Notes: generated by a model not told the origin, from the sequence alone. A stretch of 64,000 nt of DNA from Actinomycetes bacterium (GCA_021791195.1 JAJYXB010000016.1:50723-114722); one strand, 5' to 3'; shown: positions 16,637 through 25,603, counted from the first letter of the stretch. Numbers and translations are program-made.

Positions 16637-16795
16637 TGAAATTATGACGTTCTGTCGGCGTTGACAGGGGTGAACACTCTGGTGGCCGATGGCACGATCA
16701 AGAAGAATGACAAGCCCGTCTTCCTCTGCCAGACCGGTTCCCGCGCCTCTGGGGCGGCGGCGGAAGCCGCCACTCCCGGCTTCTCACATCCTTGA
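16637..16795 (+). pseudogene. C-terminal fragment of a rhodanese-domain gene
   Basis: The frame through 16661-16795 encodes a rhodanese active-site loop, PVFLCQTGSRASGAAAEAA, with the cysteine and the arginine-containing loop intact, and ends at TGA 16793-16795. The preceding codons (NYDVLSALTGVNTLVADGT) fit the helix before that loop, but no start or N-terminal half exists: the sequence to the left is AT-rich and non-coding. It is a decayed tail, about 50 codons, between arsR and trxB. Confidence 0.55.
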
Positions 16796-16898
16796 ACCCT
16801 TTGGGGGCTTGCCGGCGACTAATGTTATTGAAGCCGGAGCACTGGGAACTCTTTTTTCCCTCTGTTAGAATTCGAGAAACTCCCAAAGGGGCGAACCC

Positions 16899-17828
16899 AT
16901 GAATGCAGACTACGACGTTATTATCATCGGCGGCGGGCCGGCGGGTCTCACCGCCGGTCTCTACTGCGGTCGCGCCCGCATGAAGACCCTGCTGCTGGAG
17001 AAGGCGACCGCAGGCGGTCAGGCGGCCACCACAGACGCGATCGAGAACTACCCCGGTTTCCCGGAAGGGATCGGCGGTTTCGAGCTGACCGAGAAGATGA
17101 AACAGCAGGCTCTCCATTTCGGCGCCGAGATCCAGGAGATCAAGGAAGTCAGCAGTCTCGAGGTTGAGGACGGTCTCAAGCTGGTGAAGGTGGACGCGAC
17201 CGCCATCAGTGCCAGGTCGGTCATCATCGCTACCGGCGCCGAGCCGAAGACGCTCGATATCCCCGGCGTGGCCGAATTCCGGGGCAAGGGAGTCTCCTAC
17301 TGCGCCACTTGCGACGGCGCCTTTTACCGGGACAAGGTGGTTGCGGTCATCGGCGGCGGCAACTCGGCGGTCGAAGAGGCGCTGTTCCTGACCAAGTTCG
17401 CGAGCAAGGTTTATATCGTTCACCGCCGCGACGAGCTGCGCGCCGACAAGATCCTGCGTGAACGCGTCGCCGAGAGCGGCAAGGTCGAGATCGTGTGGGA
17501 TGCGCATCTGAAGAAGATCCTTGGCAAAGGCAAGGTCGAGGAGATGGTGGTGGAGAACAAGAATACGCATGACCGCACCAGTTACCAGATCGATGGCGTC
17601 TTTTTCTACATCGGCTCCGTGCCCAACACCGAGTTTTGCGAGGGCGTCGTGGACCTGGATGAGCGTGAGTTTATCCGCACTGACGAATCGCTGCAGACCA
17701 ACGTCCCGGGCGTCTATGCCGCCGGGGACTGCCGCGCCAATCTGCTCAAGCAGGTGGCAGTCGCTGTCGGCGAAGGGGCGCTGGCGGCGGTAGAAGCGGA
17801 GAAATACGTCGAGGAAAACTTCGACTAG
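16899..17828 (+). CDS. trxB: Thioredoxin reductase
   Basis: 309 residues, normal for the low-molecular-weight enzyme. FAD-binding VIIIGGGPAGLTAGLYCGRA at the N-terminus, redox-active CATC (C135, C138), NADPH-binding VIGGGNSAVEEALFL and HRRDELRA, and the C-terminal FAD motif VYAAGDCR. It passes electrons from NADPH to thioredoxin. ATG at 16899 with AAAGGGG at -12 to -6. It is followed 70 bases later by trxA and then the tautomerase, so the three probably form one redox operon. Confidence 0.95.
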   Translation: MNADYDVIIIGGGPAGLTAGLYCGRARMKTLLLEKATAGGQAATTDAIENYPGFPEGIGGFELTEKMKQQALHFGAEIQEIKEVSSLEVEDGLKLVKVDATAISARSVIIATGAEPKTLDIPGVAEFRGKGVSYCATCDGAFYRDKVVAVIGGGNSAVEEALFLTKFASKVYIVHRRDELRADKILRERVAESGKVEIVWDAHLKKILGKGKVEEMVVENKNTHDRTSYQIDGVFFYIGSVPNTEFCEGVVDLDEREFIRTDESLQTNVPGVYAAGDCRANLLKQVAVAVGEGALAAVEAEKYVEENFD

Positions 17829-17898
17829 CGGCGTTTTTCCTTTTATAATAGTGCCGCTTGACTTGCCCTTGTCACGGAACCTTTTTAAGGAGGAAGCG

Positions 17899-18228
17899 TT
17901 GAGCGAAAATATCGCTGAAGTCGATGACGCCAGCTGGGACGCCGAGGTGCTCGCTGCCGCGGCGCCGGTGCTGGTGGATTTCTGGGCTCCCTGGTGCGGC
18001 CCTTGCCGCACGATGTCTCCCATACTGGAAGAGCTCGCCGGCGAATACGAGAACCTGAAAGTATTGAAGCTCAACGTCGATGACAACCAGGCTACGGCGG
18101 CGAAATACGAAGTGCTGAGCATCCCCACCATGTTTCTGTTCGAAAGCGGCGAAGTCAAGAAGCGTCTCATCGGCGCCCTGCCGAAGAAAAAGCTGCTGGA
18201 AGAGCTGGGCCCCTGGATCGGTTCCTGA
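17899..18228 (+). CDS. trxA: Thioredoxin
   Basis: 109 residues. The active site is WAPWCGPC with C33 and C36, and the cis-proline is in SIPTMFLF. The TTG start at 17899 is chosen over an upstream GTG (17851) because AAGGAGG (17887-17893) lies 5 bases ahead and the resulting length is standard. It is the partner of the upstream thioredoxin reductase. Its stop codon overlaps the ATG of the tautomerase gene (TGATG). Confidence 0.93.
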   Translation: MSENIAEVDDASWDAEVLAAAAPVLVDFWAPWCGPCRTMSPILEELAGEYENLKVLKLNVDDNQATAAKYEVLSIPTMFLFESGEVKKRLIGALPKKKLLEELGPWIGS

Positions 18229-18407
18229 TGCCGTTCGTCGAGGTTAAACTTTACGAGGGCCGCAGCCAGGAACAGAAGCAGGCACTGGTTGACCGGATCA
18301 CTGAGGCGTTCGTGGAGATCTCCGGCACCCCCAAAGAGCACGTCTGGATCGTCTTCCGCGATGTCCCCAGGGACCAGTGGGGGATGGGCGGCAAGCTGCA
18401 GGGCTGA
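18228..18407 (+). CDS. 4-oxalocrotonate tautomerase-like small protein
   Basis: 59 codons. After removal of the initiator methionine the chain begins with proline (PFVEVKLYEGRS), the catalytic base of the tautomerase superfamily. EQKQALVDRITEAF and HVWIVFRDVP are the usual helix and second strand. The family forms hexamers and isomerises enols or dehalogenates small acids. The ATG overlaps the trxA stop by one base, so translation is probably coupled to thioredoxin. The actual substrate is unknown. Confidence 0.85.
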   Translation: MPFVEVKLYEGRSQEQKQALVDRITEAFVEISGTPKEHVWIVFRDVPRDQWGMGGKLQG

Positions 18408-18446
18408 TCCGGCAGCTGGCAGGATCGCGCCGGCGCGGCCTGCGGC

Positions 18447-19466
18447 CTATTCCAGCACGCCGGTGCCCACCAGCAGCTCGGCGATCTGCACGGCGTTGGT
18501 GGCGGCGCCCTTGCGCAGGTTGTCGCTGACAACCCACAGATTCAGCGAGTTTTCGCCGGATTCATCGGCGCGGATGCGGCCGACCATGACGTCGTCGCAG
18601 CCGGCGGCGGCAATCGGCATCGGATAGATGAGGTTGTCCGGGTCGTCCACCAGGGTGACGCCGGTGGCAGACAGCATCAGGCGGCGCACTTCCTCGACGC
18701 TCACTGGCCGCGTGGTCCTGATGTTCACCGACTCGCTGTGGCCGGTGAAGACCGGCACGCGCGCGCAGGTGGCGGTGACGCGCAGCTGCGGGTCACCGAA
18801 GATCTTGCGCGTCTCATTGATCATCTTCACTTCCTCGTTGGTGTAACCGTCATCATGGAAGTGCTCGATCTGCGGCAGCACGTTGAAAGCGATCTGGTGC
18901 GGGTAGACGTTGCACTCGATCTCGCCCGATTCCAGCACTGCCTCCGACTGGCTGAACAGCTCCTCCATCGCCGACTTGCCGGTGCCGGACACCGACTGGA
19001 AGGTGGTGACGATGATGCGGTCGATGCCGACTGCGTCATAGATCGGCTTCAGCGCCACCACCATCTGGATCGTCGAGCAGTTGGGATTGGCGATGATGCC
19101 CTCGTGCCACTTGATGTCCCCGGGGTTGACCTCGGGGACGACCAGCGGCACGTTCGGCTCCATGCGGAAGGCGCTGGAATTGTCGATGACCACGGCGCCG
19201 GCCTCGACGGCGGCGGGAGCGAACTCCTTGCTGCGGGCGCCGCCGGCGGAGAAGAGGGCGATGTCGATATCGGCGAAACTGTCATGGGTCAGTTCCAGCA
19301 CCTCGATCTCTTCGCCGGCGAAGGGCACGCTCTGGCCCGCGGAGCGCGCCGAGGCCAGCGGCCGGATCGAGGCGACAGGGAACCGCCGCTCCTCCAGAAG
19401 CTTGAGCATGACGCCACCGACCGCGCCTGTAGCGCCGACCACTGCTATGTTGTATAAGTCAGGCAT
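18447..19466 (-). CDS. asd: Aspartate-semialdehyde dehydrogenase
   Basis: 339 residues. NADP-binding VVGATGAVGGVM at the N-terminus, catalytic cysteine C130 in ANPNCSTIQ, and the substrate-binding GTGKSAMEEL and CARVPVFTGHSESV motifs. It reduces aspartyl phosphate to aspartate semialdehyde for the lysine, diaminopimelate, threonine and methionine pathways. It lies downstream of lysC on the same strand, the two separated by 103 bases that hold a large inverted repeat. ATG at 19466. Confidence 0.95.
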   Translation of the reverse strand: MPDLYNIAVVGATGAVGGVMLKLLEERRFPVASIRPLASARSAGQSVPFAGEEIEVLELTHDSFADIDIALFSAGGARSKEFAPAAVEAGAVVIDNSSAFRMEPNVPLVVPEVNPGDIKWHEGIIANPNCSTIQMVVALKPIYDAVGIDRIIVTTFQSVSGTGKSAMEELFSQSEAVLESGEIECNVYPHQIAFNVLPQIEHFHDDGYTNEEVKMINETRKIFGDPQLRVTATCARVPVFTGHSESVNIRTTRPVSVEEVRRLMLSATGVTLVDDPDNLIYPMPIAAAGCDDVMVGRIRADESGENSLNLWVVSDNLRKGAATNAVQIAELLVGTGVLE

Positions 19467-19478
19467 AATCAGATTTCC

Positions 19479-19570
19479 GGGACGTTCCTTTACTTTCTTG
19501 ACTTATTCCTCGTTGAGGGACATCACTGATGATTAAATTCAAATAAGTCAAGAAAGTAAAGGAACGTCCC
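19479..19570. repeat. 29-bp perfect inverted repeat (MITE/REPIN-like) between lysC and asd
   Basis: 19479-19507 and 19542-19570 are exact reverse complements over 29 bases. The outer ends read GGGACGTTCC, and the loop is 34 bases without coding potential. The right arm ends on the first plus-strand base of the lysC stop codon. The sequence is unrelated to the transposase-unit ends near 8.6 kb. It could fold into a long RNA hairpin between the two cotranscribed genes, or be the non-autonomous product of a different REP-type transposase. Confidence 0.85.
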
Positions 19571-20778
19571 TAACCCAGAGCGAACGCCGTGTGCAGCGCC
19601 CTGACGGCATCCTCCACCTGCGCCCGCTCGATCACGCAGGAGACCTTGATCGAAGAGGTGCTGATCATCTCGATATTGATACCCGCGTCCGCCAGCGTCT
19701 TGAACATCTTGGCGGCGACGCCAGGATAGCTCTTCATGCCGGCGCCGACGATCGAGACCTTGCCCATCTGCTCGCCGATGATGTAGGCGACGCCGAGCTC
19801 GTCGCTGAGGGCGTCCAGCGCCTTCTGCGCCGCCGGCAGCTCCGGCTGGTTGACCGTGAAGGAGATATCGGTCGTGCCCTGCTCGCTGACGTTCTGGATG
19901 ATCATGTCGACGTTGACGTTCTCGCCGGCCAGCGCACCGAAAACCGTCGCCGCCACTCCGGGCCGGTCCGGCACCCTGAGCAGGGTCAGTTTTGATTCAT
20001 CATCTGTATGTGTTACAGCGCTGACAACAGCTTTTTCCATGTTTTCATCTTCCTCTCTGACCCAGGTGCCGGGCTGATCGGTGAAGCTGCTGCGCACGTG
20101 CAGCGGCACGCCGTACTTCTGGGCGTATTCCACCGAGCGGAGCATCAGGACTTCGGCGCCGGTGGCCGCCATCTCCAGCATCTCGCCGTAAGAGACCGCG
20201 GCGATCCGGCGGGCATCGGCCACGATCCGCGGATCGGCGGTGTAGACGCCGTCGACGTCGGTGTAGATCTCGCATTGCTGGGCTTCCAGCGCCGCCGCCA
20301 GGGCCACCGCGGTGGTATCGGAACCGCCGCGGCCCAGCGTGGTGACGTCTTCCTCCGGCGATACTCCCTGGAAACCGGCGACGAGCACAATTTTACCACT
20401 GTCGAGCTCTTCGATTAAGCGCCGCGTCTCGACGCCGGTGATGCGCGCCTTGGTGTGCACGGTGTTGGTCTGGATGCCGGCCTGGTTGCCGCTGAGCGAG
20501 ATGGCCGTCTGCCCCAGTTCGTGGATGGCCATCGCCAGCAGCGCCACGCTGACGCGCTCGCCGGTGGACAGCAGCATGTCCAGCTCCCGTTCCGGCGGTT
20601 CGGCGGAGATGTCGTGCGCCATCGCCAGCAGCTCGTCCGTGGTGTCGCCCATGGCGCTGATCACGGCCACCACCTGGTAGCCTTCGCCGCGCGCCGCCAC
20701 CAGCCGCCGCGCCACGTTCTTGATGCGCTCGGTGTCTGCCACGGAGGTGCCGCCGTATTTCTGGACGATTATGGGCAT
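19570..20778 (-). CDS. lysC: Aspartate kinase
   Basis: 402 residues. N-terminal kinase domain with [11 protein letters not shown] (nucleotide and aspartate binding), [12 protein letters not shown], and [16 protein letters not shown]. Two C-terminal ACT domains begin around residue 265 ([17 protein letters not shown] and [18 protein letters not shown]) and probably mediate lysine/threonine feedback. It phosphorylates aspartate, the first step of the aspartate family pathway. Start ATG 20778. asd follows on the same strand. The length is that of the monofunctional actinobacterial enzyme. Confidence 0.95.
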   Translation of the reverse strand: MPIIVQKYGGTSVADTERIKNVARRLVAARGEGYQVVAVISAMGDTTDELLAMAHDISAEPPERELDMLLSTGERVSVALLAMAIHELGQTAISLSGNQAGIQTNTVHTKARITGVETRRLIEELDSGKIVLVAGFQGVSPEEDVTTLGRGGSDTTAVALAAALEAQQCEIYTDVDGVYTADPRIVADARRIAAVSYGEMLEMAATGAEVLMLRSVEYAQKYGVPLHVRSSFTDQPGTWVREEDENMEKAVVSAVTHTDDESKLTLLRVPDRPGVAATVFGALAGENVNVDMIIQNVSEQGTTDISFTVNQPELPAAQKALDALSDELGVAYIIGEQMGKVSIVGAGMKSYPGVAAKMFKTLADAGINIEMISTSSIKVSCVIERAQVEDAVRALHTAFALG

Positions 20779-20941
20779 ATGCTCGGCTCTTGACAGATGG
20801 GCCTGTCCGTTCCGTTTCCGCGCCAGGCCCGGTTAATTGGCATTTCGATTCTAAAACATTGAGCGCCGGGCCGCTAACTGGCGCACGGTGGCGCGGTCAT
20901 CTCAGACGCCGGGGCCGCGCGGTTCCAGGCCGGCGGCTCTC

Positions 20942-20981
20942 AAAAAAAAGAGCGGCCTGCTGAAAGGCCACTCCTGTTTTT
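20942..20981 (-). terminator. Terminator of the por operon, bidirectional shape
   Basis: GAGCGGCCT (20950-20958) pairs with AGGCCACTC (20965-20973) apart from one internal mismatch. On the minus strand the stem is followed by eight T residues (20949-20942), and on the plus strand by five T residues (20977-20981). Confidence 0.8.
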
Positions 20982-21032
20982 CCCGTTGATATAACGTTCA
21001 GATGTGCTCTAAAGAAAAATGACCGGAAGCCC

Positions 21033-21962
21033 TTAAAGGCACTCCTCTTTCTTCAGCAGCTCTTCCCACTTGTGGTCGATGTACGCCTGGATGTCCTCCA
21101 GCACGGCTTCATTGCCCGGTTTGAACAGGTGGGCGAAGCGGCCCTGCTTCTTCATCCAGTCGGCCACCGGCGTCTTCTTCTCCGCCTTCGGCTTGTAGTT
21201 GATCTTGTACTTGCCGTTCTCGACCTCGTACAGCGGCCAGTAGCACGACTGCACCGCTTCCCTGGAAAGCGCGATCGTCTGGTCGCCAGGCGTGCGCCAG
21301 CCGCGCGGGCAGGGGGAGATGACGTTCAGGAACGCCGGACCCGGCGTGGTGAAGGCCTTCTCCGCCTTGCTCATCAGGTCCTTGAAGTTGTGCGGCGAGG
21401 CTGTGGCCACATACGGGATGTCATGCGCCACCAGGATCTGCGCCAGGTCCTTGCGGTTCTGGGTTTTGCCGTATGACTCCTTGCCCACCGGGCTGGTCGT
21501 GGTCCAGGCGCCGCACGGTGTGGCGCTGGAGCGCTGGAAGCCGGTGTTCATGTAGGCGCCGTTGTCATAGCAGACGTAGACGAAATTGTGACCGCGCTCC
21601 ACGGCGCCGGAGAGCGCCTGCAGGCCGATGTCATAGGTGCCGCCATCGCCGCCGAAGGCGACAAAGTACATGTCATCCTTGATCCTGCCCTGCTTCTTCA
21701 GCGAGCGGTAGGCGGTCTCGACGCCGCTGATGGTGGCGCCGGCGTTCTCGAACGCCGAGTGGATCATGGAATCCTTCCACGCGGTGTATGGATAGATGGT
21801 CGTCGATACCTCCAGGCAGCCCGTGGATACGGTGACTACCGCCGGCCCGGGGCAGACGCTCATGATCTGGCGCACGTTGATCGGGGCGCCGCAGCCGGCG
21901 CACAGCCTGTGGCCGCCGGTCAGGCGCTCGGGTTTGTTTGCTATCTCCTTAGGCTTGGCCAT
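21033..21962 (-). CDS. porB: 2-oxoacid (pyruvate):ferredoxin oxidoreductase, beta subunit
   Basis: 309 residues. Thiamine-diphosphate-binding subunit: GDGGTYDIGLQALSGA followed by N in VCYDNGAYMNTG is the TPP motif. Cysteines in HRLCAGCGAP, STGCLE and the late SPCPRGW are the 4Fe-4S ligands typical of four-subunit pyruvate oxidoreductases. The enzyme converts pyruvate and CoA to acetyl-CoA and CO2 and reduces ferredoxin, an oxygen-sensitive reaction. It is the last gene of the porGDAB operon, 6 bases after porA, and is followed by a strong terminator. Other 2-oxoacids cannot be excluded as substrates. Confidence 0.92.
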   Translation of the reverse strand: MAKPKEIANKPERLTGGHRLCAGCGAPINVRQIMSVCPGPAVVTVSTGCLEVSTTIYPYTAWKDSMIHSAFENAGATISGVETAYRSLKKQGRIKDDMYFVAFGGDGGTYDIGLQALSGAVERGHNFVYVCYDNGAYMNTGFQRSSATPCGAWTTTSPVGKESYGKTQNRKDLAQILVAHDIPYVATASPHNFKDLMSKAEKAFTTPGPAFLNVISPCPRGWRTPGDQTIALSREAVQSCYWPLYEVENGKYKINYKPKAEKKTPVADWMKKQGRFAHLFKPGNEAVLEDIQAYIDHKWEELLKKEECL

Positions 21963-21968
21963 CAGGGC

Positions 21969-23153
21969 TCACCCCTCTCTCACGTTGAGATAATGTCTTG
22001 TCTGTGCCACTTCCTCGCCCGCGGCGGCCTTCTCCAGCAGCGCTACCGCGCCTTCGATGTCGTCGGGGAAGAGGTCACGGCCGCCGAGGCCGTAGATGAA
22101 GTTAAAGATCTGCGGCCGAGGTTCGGCTTCGAACATCGCCGAGCGGATTTCGGTAAACAGCGGGCCGCCCTGGGCGCCGAACGAGTCGGAGCGGTCCATC
22201 ACGCCGATGACCCTGGCGCCGGAAAGGGCCGCGCGGATCTGCTCGGTGGGGAAGGGCCGGAAGGTGCGCACCTTCAGCAGGCCGACCTTCTTGCCCTGCG
22301 CCCGCAGCTTGTCGACCATCGTCTTGACGTTGCCGGCGGCGGAGCCGATGGCCACCAGCACGATCTCGGCGTCCTCGATCATGTGCGTCTTGAAATGCGA
22401 ATAGGGCCGGCCGGTCAGCTCGCCGTACTCGCGGCCGACATCCTCGATCACCTGCATCGCCCTGGCCATGGCCTGGTTCTGGGTGACCTTGTGCTCGAAG
22501 TACCAGCCGCCGAGGCTGTCGAAGGCGCCCACAGTGACCGGGTTGGCGACGTCTAGCAGTGGATGCAGCGGCTCGAACTCACCCACAAACTGCTTTACCT
22601 GCGCGTCCTGAAGCACCTCCAGCGGGCCGATGGCGCCGCTGATGATGAAACCGTCGATCATCGTCATCACCGGCAGCCGCACGTCCGCGTGCTCGGCGAT
22701 GCGGAATGCCTGGATGGCGTTGTCATAACCCTCCTGGGCATCCTCGCCGTAAAGCTGGATCCAGCCGCAGTCGCGGCCGCCCATCGAGTCGGAATGGTCG
22801 CAGTGGATGTTGATCGGGCCGGAGAGCGCCCGCGTGATCACCGGCATGGTGATCGGCAGCCGCAGGCTGGCGGCGATAAAGAGCATCTCCCACATCAGCG
22901 CAAAGCCCTGCGATGAAGTGGCCGTGATCGTGCGCGCGCCGGCGGCGCAGGAGCCGATGGCGGCGCTCATCGCGCTGTGCTCGCTCTCAACGGCGATGTA
23001 CTCGGTCTTGACGGCGCCGTCGGCGACGAACTGGGCGTAATTCTGGGCGATCTCGGTCTGGGGCGTGATCGGGTAGGCGGACATCACGTCCGGATCCACC
23101 TGCTTCAGGGCCAGCGCGATCGCGCCGTTGCCCGTCATGGCTTTGCGGCTCAT
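21969..23153 (-). CDS. porA: 2-oxoacid (pyruvate):ferredoxin oxidoreductase, alpha subunit
   Basis: 394 residues. The start MTGNGAIALAL and the segment SAYPITPQTEI, then EYIAVESEHSAMSAAIGS and ATSSQGFALMWE, are the classic pyrimidine-binding alpha-subunit motifs. The central GRDCGWIQLYGEDAQE region is that of pyruvate-specific forms. Its ATG overlaps the porD stop by 4 bases, so translation is coupled. Works with porG, porD and porB as one cytoplasmic complex. Confidence 0.93.
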   Translation of the reverse strand: MSRKAMTGNGAIALALKQVDPDVMSAYPITPQTEIAQNYAQFVADGAVKTEYIAVESEHSAMSAAIGSCAAGARTITATSSQGFALMWEMLFIAASLRLPITMPVITRALSGPINIHCDHSDSMGGRDCGWIQLYGEDAQEGYDNAIQAFRIAEHADVRLPVMTMIDGFIISGAIGPLEVLQDAQVKQFVGEFEPLHPLLDVANPVTVGAFDSLGGWYFEHKVTQNQAMARAMQVIEDVGREYGELTGRPYSHFKTHMIEDAEIVLVAIGSAAGNVKTMVDKLRAQGKKVGLLKVRTFRPFPTEQIRAALSGARVIGVMDRSDSFGAQGGPLFTEIRSAMFEAEPRPQIFNFIYGLGGRDLFPDDIEGAVALLEKAAAGEEVAQTRHYLNVREG

Positions 23154-23485
23154 TCTTCCTCCTCCTCTTCCTTGCGGGCCTCGATCTCATTCCTCATCTC
23201 GATGGCGTCGCGGGGGCAGACCTGGGCGCAGATGCCGCAGCCCTTGCAGTGCCTCAGGTCGATCGCGGCCATCCTGCCCTCCTCGACGATGATGGCCGAA
23301 TCGGGACAGCCGAAGAAGCAGATCATGCAGTCGTTGCATTTCTCCCGGTCGCGCACCGGCCGGTCCGTGCGCCAGCCGCCGGTCTCGTACTCGTCAGCGG
23401 TGCCGGAGTCGGGAATGGTCGCACCCGGCTCATGCCTGCCGGGACCCCAGGTGGCGATGTCCTCGAAGTTCCATTTCTTGCTCAT
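23150..23485 (-). CDS. porD: 2-oxoacid (pyruvate):ferredoxin oxidoreductase, delta (ferredoxin) subunit
   Basis: 111 residues with two 4Fe-4S motifs: CNDCMICFFGCP and CKGCGICAQVCP. These relay electrons from the active-site clusters to external ferredoxin. The acidic tail (EEEEEE) is notable. Overlaps porG by 4 bases (ATGA) and porA by 4 bases, giving a tightly coupled operon. Confidence 0.93.
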   Translation of the reverse strand: MSKKWNFEDIATWGPGRHEPGATIPDSGTADEYETGGWRTDRPVRDREKCNDCMICFFGCPDSAIIVEEGRMAAIDLRHCKGCGICAQVCPRDAIEMRNEIEARKEEEEEE

Positions 23486-24054
23486 GATCCCGCGACCTCC
23501 TCGTAGCCCCGCCGGACGGCGTCCAGGTTGGCGCCTACCACCTCGTCGCTGAACTTCTTGCCCAGTGAGGTCTTTACTTCATCCAGCACGCCTTCGAGGG
23601 GAAAAATGCCGCTCACCTTCGCCAGCGCGCCGATCAGCGGCGTATTGGGGATGGCCCGCCCGATCGTCTCCAGGGCGATTCTGGTGGCGGGGACGGTGTA
23701 GACCTGCTTGCCCTCCATGCCGGCGCGCGCGGCCAGAGCGCCCGCGTCCTCCTCCGAATTGATGATGACTACGGCGCCGTTGCCGGTGCCGGCGGTGACG
23801 TCGACGGCGTCCAGCAGCGTCGGGTCCAGCACCAGGACGTAACCAGGGTGCTCGATGGCGCTGTAGATCTGGATAGGCTCATCCGAGATGCGGGTAAAGG
23901 CGACGATTGGCGCCCCCGAGCGCTCAGGGCCGTATTCCGGGAAAGCCTGGAAGTACTTGTCCTGGCTTAGCGCCACCTCCGCCGTCATCTTGGCGGCCGT
24001 AACAGCTCCCTGACCGCCACGGGCGTGCCAGCGAATCTCTGTTACCTGCTGCAT
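23482..24054 (-). CDS. porG: 2-oxoacid (pyruvate):ferredoxin oxidoreductase, gamma subunit
   Basis: 190 residues. RWHARGGQGAVTAAKM is the hallmark of the gamma domain, followed by EYGPERSGAPIVAFTRIS. First gene of the porG-porD-porA-porB operon. The ATG at 24054 is preceded by AAGGAGG at ideal spacing, so high expression is likely. No confident promoter hexamers could be picked in the 180 bases upstream. Confidence 0.92.
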   Translation of the reverse strand: MQQVTEIRWHARGGQGAVTAAKMTAEVALSQDKYFQAFPEYGPERSGAPIVAFTRISDEPIQIYSAIEHPGYVLVLDPTLLDAVDVTAGTGNGAVVIINSEEDAGALAARAGMEGKQVYTVPATRIALETIGRAIPNTPLIGALAKVSGIFPLEGVLDEVKTSLGKKFSDEVVGANLDAVRRGYEEVAGS

Positions 24055-24232
24055 TTCAACCTCCTTCAGGGAATGAAAAATCCGTCCCGGCCCCAGGCCG
24101 GGCGATTCTGCCTGGAAAAGCTTTGCCGGCGGATGACGGGCGCTGGCGCGCCCCCGCCTTGAGGCGCAAATATTTTATCAGGGATCTGGAGGGAATTGTA
24201 GCTTTTGGCGGGCGAGCCCCGCGCGCCTTGTC

Positions 24233-25603
24233 TTACGCCGGCGGTCCGGGGAAATAGACCAGGTCGCCGGAACCGCTCAGGGCGCTGGCGTAGACTGTGG
24301 TGTTAAACGAGAAGACGCTCGCCGGCACCAGGTACTTGAGCACCACGGCACTTTGCTGTCCGGGCTGGATGTCTCCTGCCGCCACCGGCGTGGAGCTGCC
24401 CAACATCACCCCGGATGTGGCCGGCGAGCCAAGGATCTGCACCGACCCGGCCGGGGCCGAATCCGGAGCGGCCGAGATGGCGTAGCGGATCGAAAGCAGC
24501 CGGCCGGCGTAATCCGCGTCCGAAGCCCAATAGACATTCTGGATGCCAAGTGACAGGTTTACGTTGGATGTGGGGACTTGGGCCTCCATAATGCGCGAGC
24601 TTGCCTCCTGCCACACCAGCGTGCTGCCGTCGATGGCCGGATATGCCGGCGAGACGCTGCGGTCGGCGATCTTTGTCTGGACGCCGGTGTTCAGGTCCTC
24701 AATGTACAGATCGTAGGCGGAGGGGCTGGCGGGATTCGGGTCGCTGCGGCCGTCCATCCAGACAAGCAGGCTGCCGCTGATCCGCACGGAGTCCTGGTAG
24801 GCAGCGTCGTTGGTAGCGGCGTGCTCGACCCCGTTGGCCAGATTCATCCAGTGGATGTCCCACCGTCCATTCTGACATGAACGCCAGGCGACGATGTCGC
24901 CGCTGATATCCGGGAATTCATCATCGCCGGGATTGGTGGTCAAGCGGCGCTCCGGACCGGAGGGCAGGTCCTTTTCATAGACGTCCCAGTTCCCGTTGCG
25001 GTAGTCCATCCAGACGACCCGGTTGCCGCTGATGCGGGGCTCCCACTGGGCCCCGGTCGCCGCCGGGCCGTTATCGACCGGATGAGGCACGCGGTCACTT
25101 AAATCGATGTAATAAATCCTGTTGCCGGGGTCGGTCATCGGCAGGTTGGCATCTGCCGGGTTGCTGACATATACAACCGTATCGCCGCTGATGCACAGGA
25201 TGCCCTGATTCCCGGGCGCGGTCACCAGTGGCTGCTCGATGCCGAGGAAGCTCATGTAGATGTCTCCGTGACCCGAGCGCCAGTCTTCCCAGACGATGTC
25301 GGAACCGTTGGTCACGGGGTTGATCTGATCGCCTGGTTGAGCATCGGTGATGTTCAGGTTATATGCCTCCCCCAGGGGGTCCGTCAGACTGTGTCTGAAG
25401 ATGTCGTAATCCAGCGTGCCGTCAGAGCGCTGGATCTTCCTTTTCCAGGTGACCATGCTGCCGCTGACATCCGCGCGTCCCTGGTAGAAGCCGGAAGATA
25501 TCCGCACGGGAGTGATGGCGCCAAAGGCAGCCCCCTGAAGCACCACTGTCAGTGAAAACAAAACGCTGAAAAAGACAGCTACTTTTAAAAACATGACGCG
25601 CAT
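24233..25603 (-). CDS. Secreted TolB-like beta-propeller protein
   Basis: About 456 residues. A signal peptide (FLKVAVFFSVLFSLTVVLQGAAFG) is followed by repeated units of the type 'I-x-G-x-x-V-V-W-x-D-x-R-x-G-x-x-D-I/V-Y'. Examples are DIVWEDWRSGHGDIYM, RVVWMDYRNGNWDVYE and LLVWMDGRSD, spaced about 45-50 residues apart, the pattern of WD40-like/TolB propellers. The last 100 residues form another domain. It probably binds a ligand or protein outside the cell. The start is either ATG 25603 or ATG 25594. The latter has GAGGGG 6 bases upstream. An in-frame upstream ATG (25618) would also be possible. Confidence 0.75.
   Translation of the reverse strand: MRVMFLKVAVFFSVLFSLTVVLQGAAFGAITPVRISSGFYQGRADVSGSMVTWKRKIQRSDGTLDYDIFRHSLTDPLGEAYNLNITDAQPGDQINPVTNGSDIVWEDWRSGHGDIYMSFLGIEQPLVTAPGNQGILCISGDTVVYVSNPADANLPMTDPGNRIYYIDLSDRVPHPVDNGPAATGAQWEPRISGNRVVWMDYRNGNWDVYEKDLPSGPERRLTTNPGDDEFPDISGDIVAWRSCQNGRWDIHWMNLANGVEHAATNDAAYQDSVRISGSLLVWMDGRSDPNPASPSAYDLYIEDLNTGVQTKIADRSVSPAYPAIDGSTLVWQEASSRIMEAQVPTSNVNLSLGIQNVYWASDADYAGRLLSIRYAISAAPDSAPAGSVQILGSPATSGVMLGSSTPVAAGDIQPGQQSAVVLKYLVPASVFSFNTTVYASALSGSGDLVYFPGPPA

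Larger units (their letters stand above)
16442..16898. other. 457-bp intergenic stretch, arsR to trxB
   Basis: Holds the arsR promoter and palindrome (16527-16600), the rhodanese remnant (16637-16795), and about 100 bases of trxB leader. The first 220 bases are markedly AT-rich against the surrounding genome. Confidence 0.6.

Noticed and set aside
16698..18341. 547-codon open frame on the minus strand across trxB-trxA
   Set aside because: Antisense to two unmistakable genes with full motif sets. Its translation is low-complexity His/Arg/Asp/Leu-rich text without domains, a product of GC-rich codon bias.
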